A stretch of 64,000 nucleotides of DNA from Marinitoga aeolica (GTDB taxonomy: Bacteria > Thermotogota > Thermotogae > Petrotogales > Petrotogaceae). Positions 20,353 through 28,101 of this stretch are shown in pieces (the stretch's first letter is position 1; each line of letters starts with the position of its first letter). The translations under genes were made by a program, and so were the position numbers. The notes beneath the pieces were generated by a model. The model was not told the origin of the DNA, searched no databases, and saw only the letters and a list, made by a program, of their open reading frames with translations. The DNA is taken from positions 1,860,001-1,924,000 of the forward strand of contig NZ_CP069362.1 in NCBI RefSeq assembly GCF_029910535.1, given 5' to 3'.

Positions 20353-21480
20353 ATTATATGTCAGTATTAAGGATATTAAAGATGTAAATCCAATAAATAT
20401 AAAAATATTAGTAGATAATTTTGTGTTAAGCAAAAAGGAAAATATCGAAGAACAAATACCTCCAAATGAAATCATGAAAAACATTGATTTTATTATTATA
20501 TAACGCTCTTTCGGATCAAAAAAGGTTAAACTATACACTAAAACAGTGTTCCATATTATAATTTGAATGGCTATGTTCAACAATAAAAAATAAGCTATTT
20601 GTATTCCTGAAAAAGCAAAAATACTAATAAAGGAAATAAAGATTAATAATAAGTTCAAAGAAAAAATCAAAAAAAATTTGCTGAATTTATTATATAAATA
20701 TATAGATATGAGATAACCAAATATTATGCTGATTGAGAATAGTATTAAATAAAAATGTACAATAACATAATCTTTAGAAAAGTGAACGAGTATGTTTTTT
20801 ATATTTAAGGTTATGATATAATAATTATTTCCAATAATAAAATATATACCCATAAATAAATACAACAAAGTTTTTTTTTCTTTTGAAAATGACTTTAATT
20901 CTAAATATGAAATATCTTCAATTTCGGGTAAAAAGCTGACCATAATAATAATAAAAATTCCTACTAAGAGAATAAAAAAAGCAAAGTTCCACCCTAAAAA
21001 AGGTACGAGATAATAGGTAGAAAGTGCTGCAAGTAAAACACCAAATGCTTTTCCCCATTCTAAAGATACATTTTTTATATTCAGTTCTGATCTATAATAA
21101 TAGTAATAAGCACTAAGATAACCAAAAAGACAACCGAATCCTATTCCCGAAATAAATCTAATTATAAGGAAGTAAATATACTTTTTTATAAAAAAATAAA
21201 AAAAGTTTATAATAATTGAAAATAAAAGAAAAGAATAAAATAGTTTTTTATTTTTTACTTTGTAATGTGAAATATATACCCCAAAACACATTCCAACAAA
21301 AATTGGAATATTTAATAAAGGCAAAATATTTTGTTTAAGATTAAAAGAATATTGCAGTTCTGTAGAAACAAATCCCTGGATAATTACACCATATGATATA
21401 TAAACGAAAACAAGGAAAATTGCTGGAATTAAAAGATATCCTACTGATTTTATTCTTATTTTATTAGAACGATCATTCAT
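20308..21480 (-). CDS. Major facilitator superfamily transporter
   Basis: A 390-residue protein with about 12 hydrophobic segments and a short N-terminal cytoplasmic tail (MNDRSNKIRIKSVG). RFISGIGFGCLFGYLSAYYY resembles the MFS motif in helix 4 and EWGKAFGVLLAALS helix 5. The substrate is not evident; a sugar or drug exporter are both possible. A GGAGTG ribosome site precedes it. The gene is convergent with the phosphodiesterase and overlaps it by 45 bp with no separate terminator. Confidence 0.75.
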   Translation of the reverse strand: MNDRSNKIRIKSVGYLLIPAIFLVFVYISYGVIIQGFVSTELQYSFNLKQNILPLLNIPIFVGMCFGVYISHYKVKNKKLFYSFLLFSIIINFFYFFIKKYIYFLIIRFISGIGFGCLFGYLSAYYYYYRSELNIKNVSLEWGKAFGVLLAALSTYYLVPFLGWNFAFFILLVGIFIIIMVSFLPEIEDISYLELKSFSKEKKTLLYLFMGIYFIIGNNYYIITLNIKNILVHFSKDYVIVHFYLILFSISIIFGYLISIYLYNKFSKFFLIFSLNLLLIFISFISIFAFSGIQIAYFLLLNIAIQIIIWNTVLVYSLTFFDPKERYIIIKSMFFMISFGGICSSIFSFLLNTKLSTNIFIFIGFTSLISLILTYNLSKKYNRYNHFMKR

Positions 21481-21609
21481 TGTTATTCACTCCAATTTAA
21501 TTAGACAATCTAAGATATATTTTGTTTTTTAGATTTACACTATAACTTATAATATCGACATAATTATATAATGTTAAGAAATAATTGTCAAATTAGATAA
21601 AAAAATCTA

Positions 21610-21638
21610 TTGACTGGTGATATAAAATATGATATAAT
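21610..21638 (+). promoter_or_regulatory. Promoter of tRNA-Pro
   Basis: TTGACT (21610-21615), exactly 17 bp, then TATAAT (21633-21638), 11 bp before the mature tRNA 5' end. Confidence 0.85.
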
Positions 21639-21649
21639 AATGTGCAGTT

Positions 21650-21725
21650 CGGGGCGTGGCGCAGATGGGAGCGCGTTTGCATGGGGCGCAAAAGGTCGCT
21701 GGTTCAAGTCCAGTCGCCCCGACCA
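21650..21725 (+). tRNA. tRNA-Pro (anticodon GGG)
   Basis: A 76-nt cloverleaf: acceptor CGGGGCG/CGCCCCG, D arm GCGC/GCGC, anticodon arm TTTGC-ATGGGGC-GCAAA with GGG at 34-36, T arm GCTGG-TTCAAGT-CCAGT, discriminator A and an encoded CCA. The C1-G72 pair is the usual tRNA-Pro acceptor start. It has its own promoter and terminator. Confidence 0.95.
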
Positions 21726-21753
21726 AAGCCAACCTATTTGGTTGGCTTTTTTT
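21725..21753 (+). terminator. Terminator of tRNA-Pro
   Basis: AAAGCCAACC / GGTTGGCTTT 10-bp stem with a 5-nt loop and a T run, beginning at the tRNA 3' end. Confidence 0.9.
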
Positions 21754-21823
21754 ATATGAATTAGGAAAGGGAATTTTATTTGTAGAATAACAAATTGAAT
21801 AAAATAATATAGAGGTGATGGGT

Positions 21824-23782
21824 TTGAAATTAAAATTTATAATACTTGCAATATCAGCGTTTATAGTTGTAATGACAGGGGTTGTCATTTTCCCTATTAT
21901 ATATAAAAACGAACCGCCTTCAATACCAGATTTATATACTCCTAAAAATGGAGCTGTTGATATTCCTGTAAATACAGTTTTTACATGGGGAGCAACAGAT
22001 CCGGATGGGGATAAATTAACTTATGATTTATATTTATCAACAGACAGATATAATCTCACACCTATTGCTTCAAATATAACAGAAACTTCTTTTACCAAAG
22101 TTTTAAAATATAATAAAACCTATTATTGGAAAGTAGTGGCAAAGGATAAAAAACACAAAACAGATAGTGATATATGGCTTTTTAGTACAGAAAATGCAAT
22201 CCCTTTAAAACCGCATTCACCCAAACCTTCAGATGGTGAAATTAATGTTCCATTAATAACAACATTAAATTGGCAATGTGAAGACCTTGATGGGGATAAA
22301 ATATTTTATGATGTTTATTTAGGTCGTTCTATAGACACTATGAAACCTATAGTAACAGGAACAGAAGCAACATCTATTGAGGTTAATTTAAAAGAGGATG
22401 CAAGATATTACTGGAAGGTAGTAGCAAAAGATGGACATGGTGGTATTAGATATGGTGAAATATGGGCTTTTCAAACAAAATCAGTAAAAGAACTTGGGAA
22501 ACCATTTAATCCAATACCAACAAACGGAGCAACAAATTTGGAAACAAAAATTACTTTAGAATGGAAATATGAAGGTAAAGAAGCGTTATTTGATGTTTAT
22601 CTTGGACTTGATCCGAAAGATATGACATTAATAGCTCAAAATTTGGGATATCAATTTTATGATATTTCTGTTGATTATGGAAAAGATTATTATTGGAAAG
22701 TGGTAGCAAAATCTGGTAATGAAGTAAAAGAAAGTTCTATATGGAATTTTTCTACTAAAAAGTTATTAATAAAAGAAGAAATTTCTGAACCATCAACAGA
22801 ATTAACAGTTGAAAGTAGTGTTATATCTATAGAATCTACTATAACAAAAGAGATTACACCGACAATTTATATGGAGAAAACTAAAAAAATGAATAAAAAA
22901 TATGTTTATACTACAGGTAGTGGAATTGGTATGTATATTATAGATGTTACAGATCCTAAAAAACCTAAAATTGTAAATCATGTATATACAGAAGGTTGGG
23001 CTGTTGGACTATATGTAAGAGATAAACACGCCTATATAGCTGATTGGATAAACGGAGTGGTTGTTGCTGATGTTAGTGATGTAAAAAAACCTAAAAAAGT
23101 AGCAAAACTTAAGACATTTGGTAAAGTATATTCTATTTTCGTAAAAAATGATATAGCCTATATTCTTGAAGGAAATTCGGGTATGGAAGTTGTAAAAATT
23201 GGCAAAGATTATTCGTTAAATACTATGAGTTACCTTGAGTTAAAGGGTTCATCTGGGAGAATATTTGTTGAAGATAATTATGCATATGTGCCAATGGGAT
23301 ATGATGGTTTTGTAATAGTTGATGTTTCGGATCCTAAAATACCAAAATTGTTAAGTTATTATGATGCAGAAGGATTTGCATATAATGTATTTGTAAAAGA
23401 TGATATAGCTTATATTGCAGATGGTGGAAAAGGATTGAAAGTAGTAAATGTAAAAGATAAAAAACATCCTAAATTAATTTCTAAATTGAACATAAATTCT
23501 AAGTGGGGAAGAGTTTATTTGGATAATAATATAGTTTTTTATTCAAAAGGAGAAAATGGATTTTCTTTAATTGATGTATCTGACAAATCAAATCCTATAT
23601 TGTTATCAACTGTTGATACAAAAGGTTTTTGCTATGGTGGATATATTAGAGATAATTATTTATATGTTGCAGATGGAGAAAATGGACTTCTTATATACGA
23701 TATTTCAGATCCACAAAATCCTGTATTATTATCTAATTTAAAAAATTTATATTTACAAAACATAATTTTAGAGGTTAAATAA
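21824..23782 (+). CDS. Membrane-anchored FN3-like / LVIVD-propeller surface protein
   Basis: A 652-residue protein. Residues 1-27 form a signal anchor (MKLKFIILAISAFIVVMTGV). Three FN3-like beta-sandwich repeats follow (about 33-125, 130-220 and 222-310), each with the pattern P.DG..DVPL.T.L.W....YDVYLG...YYWKVVAKD. A Ser/Thr-rich linker comes next, then from about residue 360 an LVIVD beta-propeller (YIIDVTDPKKPKI, FVIVDVSDPKIPKL). TTG 21824 is chosen because GAGGTG (21812-21817) lies 6 bp before it; GTG 21815 and ATG 21818 are too close. The FN3 repeats match those of the lipoproteins at 47-54 kb, suggesting a shared surface architecture. Binding partner unknown. Confidence 0.82.
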   Translation: MKLKFIILAISAFIVVMTGVVIFPIIYKNEPPSIPDLYTPKNGAVDIPVNTVFTWGATDPDGDKLTYDLYLSTDRYNLTPIASNITETSFTKVLKYNKTYYWKVVAKDKKHKTDSDIWLFSTENAIPLKPHSPKPSDGEINVPLITTLNWQCEDLDGDKIFYDVYLGRSIDTMKPIVTGTEATSIEVNLKEDARYYWKVVAKDGHGGIRYGEIWAFQTKSVKELGKPFNPIPTNGATNLETKITLEWKYEGKEALFDVYLGLDPKDMTLIAQNLGYQFYDISVDYGKDYYWKVVAKSGNEVKESSIWNFSTKKLLIKEEISEPSTELTVESSVISIESTITKEITPTIYMEKTKKMNKKYVYTTGSGIGMYIIDVTDPKKPKIVNHVYTEGWAVGLYVRDKHAYIADWINGVVVADVSDVKKPKKVAKLKTFGKVYSIFVKNDIAYILEGNSGMEVVKIGKDYSLNTMSYLELKGSSGRIFVEDNYAYVPMGYDGFVIVDVSDPKIPKLLSYYDAEGFAYNVFVKDDIAYIADGGKGLKVVNVKDKKHPKLISKLNINSKWGRVYLDNNIVFYSKGENGFSLIDVSDKSNPILLSTVDTKGFCYGGYIRDNYLYVADGENGLLIYDISDPQNPVLLSNLKNLYLQNIILEVK

Positions 23783-23826
23783 AATTGAACAAAATATAAT
23801 AATTATAGTCTAAAGTAATGTAGCAG

Positions 23827-23864
23827 CCTCTTTTGTGGTATAATAAAAAAAAACCACAAAGAGG
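23827..23864 (+). promoter_or_regulatory. Inverted repeat covering the -10 and ribosome site of the sigma-factor gene
   Basis: CCTCTTTTGTGGT (23827-23839) and ACCACAAAGAGG (23853-23864) are inverted with one extra T. TATAAT (23839-23844) lies in the loop, and the right arm contains the GAGG of the ribosome site. It could be an operator, a hairpin that hides the ribosome site in read-through RNA, or a terminator of the preceding gene. Confidence 0.55.
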
Positions 23865-23873
23865 TGATTTTTC

Positions 23874-24434
23874 TTGAATGAAAAAAGATTAGTTGAAAAA
23901 TTAAAAAGGAAGGACAAAGAGGCATTTGAGGAATTATACAATCAATATGCACCTAAAATATATGTAACATTGAAAAAATATGTTGATTTGAGTGAAATAG
24001 AAGATGCGTTGCAAGAGGTTTTTTTTAAGATTTTTAAAGGTATACATACATTTAGAGGTGATTCAAAATTATCTACATGGATATATCAAATTACTATTAA
24101 TGTTGGGAAAGATTATATTCGTAAAAAAAAGAAAAATGTTGTTGAAAATATAGATCTAACAGAAAATTATACAGAAGGGATAGGAATACAACCTGAAGCA
24201 GATGTTAATGTTTCAAATGAGGTATTAGATGAAATGGAAATGGATAAAATAACCAAAATTATGGAAAAGCTATCTGAAGAAGATAGAATTTTAATAAAAT
24301 TAAGGGATATAGATGGCTTAAGTTATGATGAAATTGCAGAAAAATTGAATAAGCCATTAGGAAGTGTAAAAAGTCGTTTGCATTATGCAAGAAAAAAGTT
24401 CCAAAAGTTATTAAAGGAGGAGAACCTCGCATGA
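23874..24434 (+). CDS. ECF-type RNA polymerase sigma factor
   Basis: A 186-residue sigma-70 family protein. Region 2 (about 18-85) includes FEELYNQYAPKIY, DALQEVFFKIFKG and STWIYQITINVGKDYIRKKKK. Region 4 (about 128-180) has a helix-turn-helix SYDEIAEKLNKPLGSVKSRL. No region 3, as in RpoE/SigW-type factors that respond to envelope or redox stress. TTG 23874 follows GAGGTGATTT. It is translationally coupled (ATGA) to a 69-residue protein and then a RseC-like membrane protein, so the trio resembles a sigma/regulator operon. Confidence 0.93.
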   Translation: MNEKRLVEKLKRKDKEAFEELYNQYAPKIYVTLKKYVDLSEIEDALQEVFFKIFKGIHTFRGDSKLSTWIYQITINVGKDYIRKKKKNVVENIDLTENYTEGIGIQPEADVNVSNEVLDEMEMDKITKIMEKLSEEDRILIKLRDIDGLSYDEIAEKLNKPLGSVKSRLHYARKKFQKLLKEENLA

Positions 24435-24640
24435 TTGATGAAAAAAAATATGATTTATTAAATAAAGTTTTAGATGGCGAGTATATGGAACAGATAGATA
24501 AATCATTAGAAGAAGAAGTTGAAAAATATAAAACATATATAAAAGCATATTTTCTTTCTCAAGAAAGTTATGCTATTATTAATAAGTGTAAAAAGACAAT
24601 AATTTCGAAAATCATTATTGATATAGATATGGAGGAATAG
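24431..24640 (+). CDS. Small acidic protein after the sigma factor (possible anti-sigma)
   Basis: A 69-residue protein (MIDEKKYDLLNKVLDGEYME...) with a good AAAGGAGGAG ribosome site and a 4-bp overlap with the sigma gene. The start LLNKVLDGE resembles the N-terminus of many anti-sigma factors (LLSAYLDGE). However, the zinc-binding HxxxCxxC motif and a membrane segment are missing. The position suggests a partner of the sigma factor; the sequence alone does not prove it. Confidence 0.55.
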   Translation: MIDEKKYDLLNKVLDGEYMEQIDKSLEEEVEKYKTYIKAYFLSQESYAIINKCKKTIISKIIIDIDMEE

Positions 24641-24641
24641 C

Positions 24642-25100
24642 ATGAGAGAAGTTTTTGTAGTTAATACTATAGATGAGAAAAGGGTTAATTTAATAAGTAC
24701 GAGAAGTTCAAGTTGTGAAAGTTGCGCTTTAAGTGGTGCATGTAATCTAACCGGAAGTAATAGTGAGAGAATAATGGGAATAGAGAAAGAGCAATTTAAA
24801 AAAATTCCCGAGATTGGAGATTATGTAATAGTTGAAATTCCAGATTTTTCTGTGTCTAAAATTTCTTTTATAATTTATGGGTTTCCTCTATTATCCTTTT
24901 TAATTACCTTATTAATTGCATATTCCATTACAGGCAAAGACATGATTTCATTTTTATATGGACTTCTTGGATTAGGGATTTCCTATGGAGTCATAGCTTA
25001 TTTAGATAGGACAGTATTTAAAAAGAAATACAAACCATCAGTTGTAGAAGTTTTACCTAAACAAAATAATTTGAACTTAAAATTAGGAATACAAAATTAA
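24642..25100 (+). CDS. RseC/MucC-like membrane protein
   Basis: A 152-residue protein of the SoxR-reducing system RseC family. It has an N-terminal cysteine motif SSSCESCALSGACNL (C-x2-C-x5-C, about 23-32), two membrane helices (about 76-97 and 100-121) and a basic C-terminal tail. In proteobacteria RseC tunes SigmaE or keeps the SoxR iron-sulfur cluster reduced with the Rnf-like complex. Its place behind an ECF sigma gene matches that link to sigma regulation. It begins 1 bp after the preceding stop. Confidence 0.85.
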   Translation: MREVFVVNTIDEKRVNLISTRSSSCESCALSGACNLTGSNSERIMGIEKEQFKKIPEIGDYVIVEIPDFSVSKISFIIYGFPLLSFLITLLIAYSITGKDMISFLYGLLGLGISYGVIAYLDRTVFKKKYKPSVVEVLPKQNNLNLKLGIQN

Positions 25101-25103
25101 AAT

Positions 25104-25123
25104 GGGCGGATTAATATCCGCTC
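25104..25123. terminator. Hairpin between the RseC-like and peroxiredoxin genes
   Basis: GGGCGGAT/ATCCGCTC stem (one G-U) with a 4-nt loop between convergent genes; A/T-rich flanks suit bidirectional termination. Confidence 0.7.
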
Positions 25124-25127
25124 ATTA

Positions 25128-25586
25128 TTATATCAATTTTTCTATTTCTTCATATGGTGGTTCTTTTCCAGGATCTTCTGAAATCCAGGTATATATAACG
25201 GTACCTTTTTCGTCAATTATATATACAGATCTTTTTGAAACAGTGTAATTTTCTATACCTACAAAATTTTTATGAACTCCTCCATAATTTTTTGATACTT
25301 CACCACAAAAATCAGATAAAAGATCAAATTTTAGTCTATTCTTTTCTGAAAATTCTTTATTAGAAAATGGAGTATCTACACTAATGCCTAATACTTTAAC
25401 ATTTAAATTATTAAATTTAGTAATCATATCTCTAAATGTGCATAATTCTTTTTGACAAACACTTGTAAATGCTCCCGGATAAAAAACTAAAACTACTTTT
25501 TTCCCCAAAAAATCCTCTAGTTTTACTTTTTCAAGTTTTGTATTTACGAGTTCGAAATTTATACTTTTATCTCCCGTTTTTAACAT
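25128..25586 (-). CDS. Peroxiredoxin (AhpC/TSA, Bcp-like)
   Basis: A 152-residue thioredoxin-fold peroxidase. FYPGAFTSVCQKELC (about 35-49) holds the PxxxTxxC active site with the peroxidatic Cys and a second Cys five residues on. It reduces H2O2 and organic peroxides at the expense of a thiol donor. The start MLKTGDKSINFEL follows AGAGGTGGT. Single gene in a region with sigma/RseC and rubrerythrin/SOR genes, which together form an oxidative-defence neighbourhood. Confidence 0.93.
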   Translation of the reverse strand: MLKTGDKSINFELVNTKLEKVKLEDFLGKKVVLVFYPGAFTSVCQKELCTFRDMITKFNNLNVKVLGISVDTPFSNKEFSEKNRLKFDLLSDFCGEVSKNYGGVHKNFVGIENYTVSKRSVYIIDEKGTVIYTWISEDPGKEPPYEEIEKLI

Positions 25587-25649
25587 AATACCACCTCTTA
25601 TAATTTTAAAATCATTATAATTATATCATAATTTTAATAAATTATCAAA

Positions 25650-26882
25650 TTATTTTTTAATTATAACAAAATTAATTAGCATGAGTAATGAAGAAATAAT
25701 AATTAAAGAAATTCCTATATCGAATTTATCAGCCATTAAACCCATTAAAGGAACTAATATTGCACCTAAAATAGTTTTTAATTGTGATTCAACAGATAAT
25801 ACAGAAGCTAATATATTGCTGTTTATATTATCAGAAATATAAGCAACACCAATAGGTCGTCTGAGATTTTCTATTAAATAAATACCAATGTATAATATTA
25901 TTGAAAATAAATATAAATTATATTCATATAATATTCCACTGAGAATTCCAAATATAAATCCTAAATTCATAGTTATTATTAAAGGTGAAAATAGATTATT
26001 GAATCGTTCTGAAAAATAACCAGATTTTCTTGAAAAAAATGAAGTTGCTAAATATATTAGAAAATATGTTATCCCAATAACAATAGAGGATCTTTTTGTA
26101 TTATCTAAATAAATAAAAATAGGAAGAGCTAATGCAAAATTTTTCAAAACCGGTTGTAAAAAATCTTTTATTGCAGAATAATAACCACTATATGTTGCGG
26201 TTAAAAATATGCTTTTTAAAAGGTTGATTTTTTTAAATGAAATTGCAAATTCTCTTAAAACATTAGAAAAAGATTTTTTTAAATTTTCTATATTAAATTC
26301 TTTTATTTCCCCATCTAATTCTTTTGGATAGGTTAGCATTAAAATAAGATCAAGAACGTATGGAATAATAGATGCCAGAAATATAGATTGATAACTTCCT
26401 GAATAGAATACAATGCTTGCAGCTATCAAAGAAGATATTGCCGAGCCTAATTGAGAACATGATCTGGTATTTCCATAATAATAAACTTTCATATCTTTCC
26501 AACCTTTGATTTTTAAATATTCAAGGATCATAGCTTTATGTGTACCACTTCTAAAAGCTTCACCAAAAGCATAAATAATCATTGAAAGAGAAAAAATCAA
26601 AAAATTTTTTGAAATATAAAAGATAGAAAAGGAAATAATGTAACTCGAGAAAGAAAAAACCATAGCCCTTCTTCGCCCTATAGAATCTGCAATAATACCA
26701 GTAGGTATTTCTAAAATATTAGTTGAAATTTTCATTATTGAATATAGGATACCTATTTGAAAGTAAGACAATCCTTTTTCAAGAAAAAACAAAATTAAAA
26801 ATGGTTCAAAAAATCTTAAATTTTTTAAAAATCCATATGCACAAAATTTATAAAATTGAATATCTTTGTATTTTCTGTCCAT
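25650..26882 (-). CDS. Major facilitator superfamily transporter
   Basis: A 410-residue protein with about 12 membrane helices. The MFS motif between helices 2 and 3 is clear (GIIADSIGRRRAMV, near 63-76), and EIPTG precedes it. The substrate is unknown; the pattern resembles small-molecule or drug exporters of the DHA type. The ATG at 26882 (MDRKYKD) is chosen because GGAGGG lies 5 bp upstream; an earlier in-frame ATG at 26915 lacks one. Single gene, not related closely to the transporter at 20308. Confidence 0.82.
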   Translation of the reverse strand: MDRKYKDIQFYKFCAYGFLKNLRFFEPFLILFFLEKGLSYFQIGILYSIMKISTNILEIPTGIIADSIGRRRAMVFSFSSYIISFSIFYISKNFLIFSLSMIIYAFGEAFRSGTHKAMILEYLKIKGWKDMKVYYYGNTRSCSQLGSAISSLIAASIVFYSGSYQSIFLASIIPYVLDLILMLTYPKELDGEIKEFNIENLKKSFSNVLREFAISFKKINLLKSIFLTATYSGYYSAIKDFLQPVLKNFALALPIFIYLDNTKRSSIVIGITYFLIYLATSFFSRKSGYFSERFNNLFSPLIITMNLGFIFGILSGILYEYNLYLFSIILYIGIYLIENLRRPIGVAYISDNINSNILASVLSVESQLKTILGAILVPLMGLMADKFDIGISLIIISSLLMLINFVIIKK

Positions 26883-27113
26883 TTTTACCCTCCGCATATT
26901 TAATTTGTCATACAAATTATTATATCATAAAATATTCTCTTAAAGTATTAGAATTAAATGTTAAAATTATTTTGAAGTTATATTTTTATATTTCATATAT
27001 CCTTGGATTTATTTTGTAATAATAAAGCAATGAAAATTTAACTTATCTTGTATAGAATATTATTGAAATAATTTTAATTTTGTATCTATTAAATTAAGAA
27101 AGGGGGATATATT

Positions 27114-27623
27114 ATGGTTAAAAAAGAAATGACAAGAAAATTTTTAGAAGATGCATTTTGTGGAGAATCTAAGGCTCATATGAAATACTCTATTTATGCA
27201 GAGGATGCAGAAGCACAGGGGAAAAAGAATTTAGCAAAATTATGGAGAGCAATAGCTTATGCCGAGTTTGTCCATGCAAGAAATCATTTTAAGGCATTGG
27301 GATATTTAGGTGCTGTGGATACTAATTTAGAAGATTCAGCTGCAGGAGAACACTTTGAAATTGAAGAGATGTATCCTGTTTATAAGAATGCTTCAGAATT
27401 TCAAGAAGAAAAAGAAGCCGTTAGAAGCGCTCATTTTGCATTAGAAGCAGAAAAAATTCATGAAAAAATGTATAATGATGCCAGAGAATATTTAAAATCA
27501 AATGAAGATTTAGAAGATAAAAAAATATTTATCTGTGAAGTATGTGGTTATACAACATTCGATGCTGCTCCAGAAAAATGTCCAGTTTGTGGAGCACCTA
27601 AAGAAAAATTCAAAGAATTTTGA
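27114..27623 (+). CDS. rbr: Rubrerythrin
   Basis: A 169-residue peroxide-reducing protein of anaerobes. An N-terminal four-helix diiron domain (about 1-130) has the ligand motifs GESKAHMKY, YAEFVHARNHF and LEAEKIHEK. A C-terminal rubredoxin domain (about 138-169) has FICEVCGY and KCPVCGAP, the Cys4 iron site. Electrons pass from rubredoxin-type donors to the diiron site to reduce H2O2 to water. AAGGGGGAT ribosome site. It is 12 bp before superoxide reductase, whose product (H2O2) it removes. Confidence 0.95.
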   Translation: MVKKEMTRKFLEDAFCGESKAHMKYSIYAEDAEAQGKKNLAKLWRAIAYAEFVHARNHFKALGYLGAVDTNLEDSAAGEHFEIEEMYPVYKNASEFQEEKEAVRSAHFALEAEKIHEKMYNDAREYLKSNEDLEDKKIFICEVCGYTTFDAAPEKCPVCGAPKEKFKEF

Positions 27624-27634
27624 GGAGGGATAAT

Positions 27635-27991
27635 ATGAAATTAGGAGATGTAATTAAAAGTGCCGATTTTAAAAATGAAAAGCACGTTCCAGTAATAGAC
27701 GCACCAGAAAAAGTAAAAGCTGGTGAATTATTTAAAGTAGAAGTACAAGTTGGAAAGGATATTCCACATCCAAATACTGTAGAACACCATATTTCATGGA
27801 TTGATTTATATATTCATTATGAAGGTAATCCAAATACAGTTCATTTAGGAAGATTTGAATTTGGCCCTTCTGTAACAGAGCCGCATGTAATTACACATAT
27901 AAAACTTGATAAAAAAGGTACTTTAATAGCACACTCTTATTGTAATTTACACGGTTTATGGGAATCAGAAAAAGAAATAGATGTTGAATAA
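27635..27991 (+). CDS. sor: Superoxide reductase (neelaredoxin, class II)
   Basis: A 118-residue one-iron protein without the N-terminal desulforedoxin domain. The ligands of the His4Cys site are recognisable: EKHVPVI, VEHHISW and the C-terminal YCNLHGLW. It reduces superoxide to H2O2 without making oxygen, which suits an anaerobe. The ATG at 27635 lies behind GAGGAGGG; a TTG at 27620 overlapping the rubrerythrin stop is not preferred. It forms a two-gene operon with rubrerythrin and ends in a strong terminator. Confidence 0.95.
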   Translation: MKLGDVIKSADFKNEKHVPVIDAPEKVKAGELFKVEVQVGKDIPHPNTVEHHISWIDLYIHYEGNPNTVHLGRFEFGPSVTEPHVITHIKLDKKGTLIAHSYCNLHGLWESEKEIDVE

Positions 27992-28020
27992 AATAAGCGA
28001 GCTTTTGGCTCGCTTATTTT
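27991..28020 (+). terminator. Terminator of the rubrerythrin/SOR operon
   Basis: AAATAAGCGAGC / GCTCGCTTATTT 12-bp stem with a T-rich loop and tail, directly at the stop codon. Confidence 0.9.
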
Positions 28021-28062
28021 ATTAGATTTATTATTTTATTATTTCTTAACATTTTTGTAAAA

Positions 28063-28097
28063 TGTGAATGTTATAATAATCACAAATAAATGTGAAT
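28063..28097 (+). promoter_or_regulatory. Promoter and operator-like palindrome of the hydrogenase maturation operon
   Basis: TATAAT (28072-28077) is flanked by three TGTGA half-sites: TGTGA (28063-28067), TCACA (28080-28084) and TGTGA (28091-28095). TCACA-N6-TGTGA is a symmetric palindrome placed at the expected transcription start. The -35 is weak (TTAACA with a 20-bp spacer). This layout fits a repressor of redox or iron type, but the regulator cannot be named. Confidence 0.5.
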
Positions 28098-28101
28098 AAT
28101 T

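Noticed and set aside
21607-21888. 93-codon minus-strand frame containing GATGLEPATFC
   Set aside because: It is the antisense reading of tRNA-Pro, its terminator and the start of the next gene, a familiar false protein.
25590-25650. PerR/Fur box before the peroxiredoxin
   Set aside because: Strings such as ATTATAATTATATCATAAT fit the consensus only partly and such matches are frequent by chance in this AT-rich DNA.
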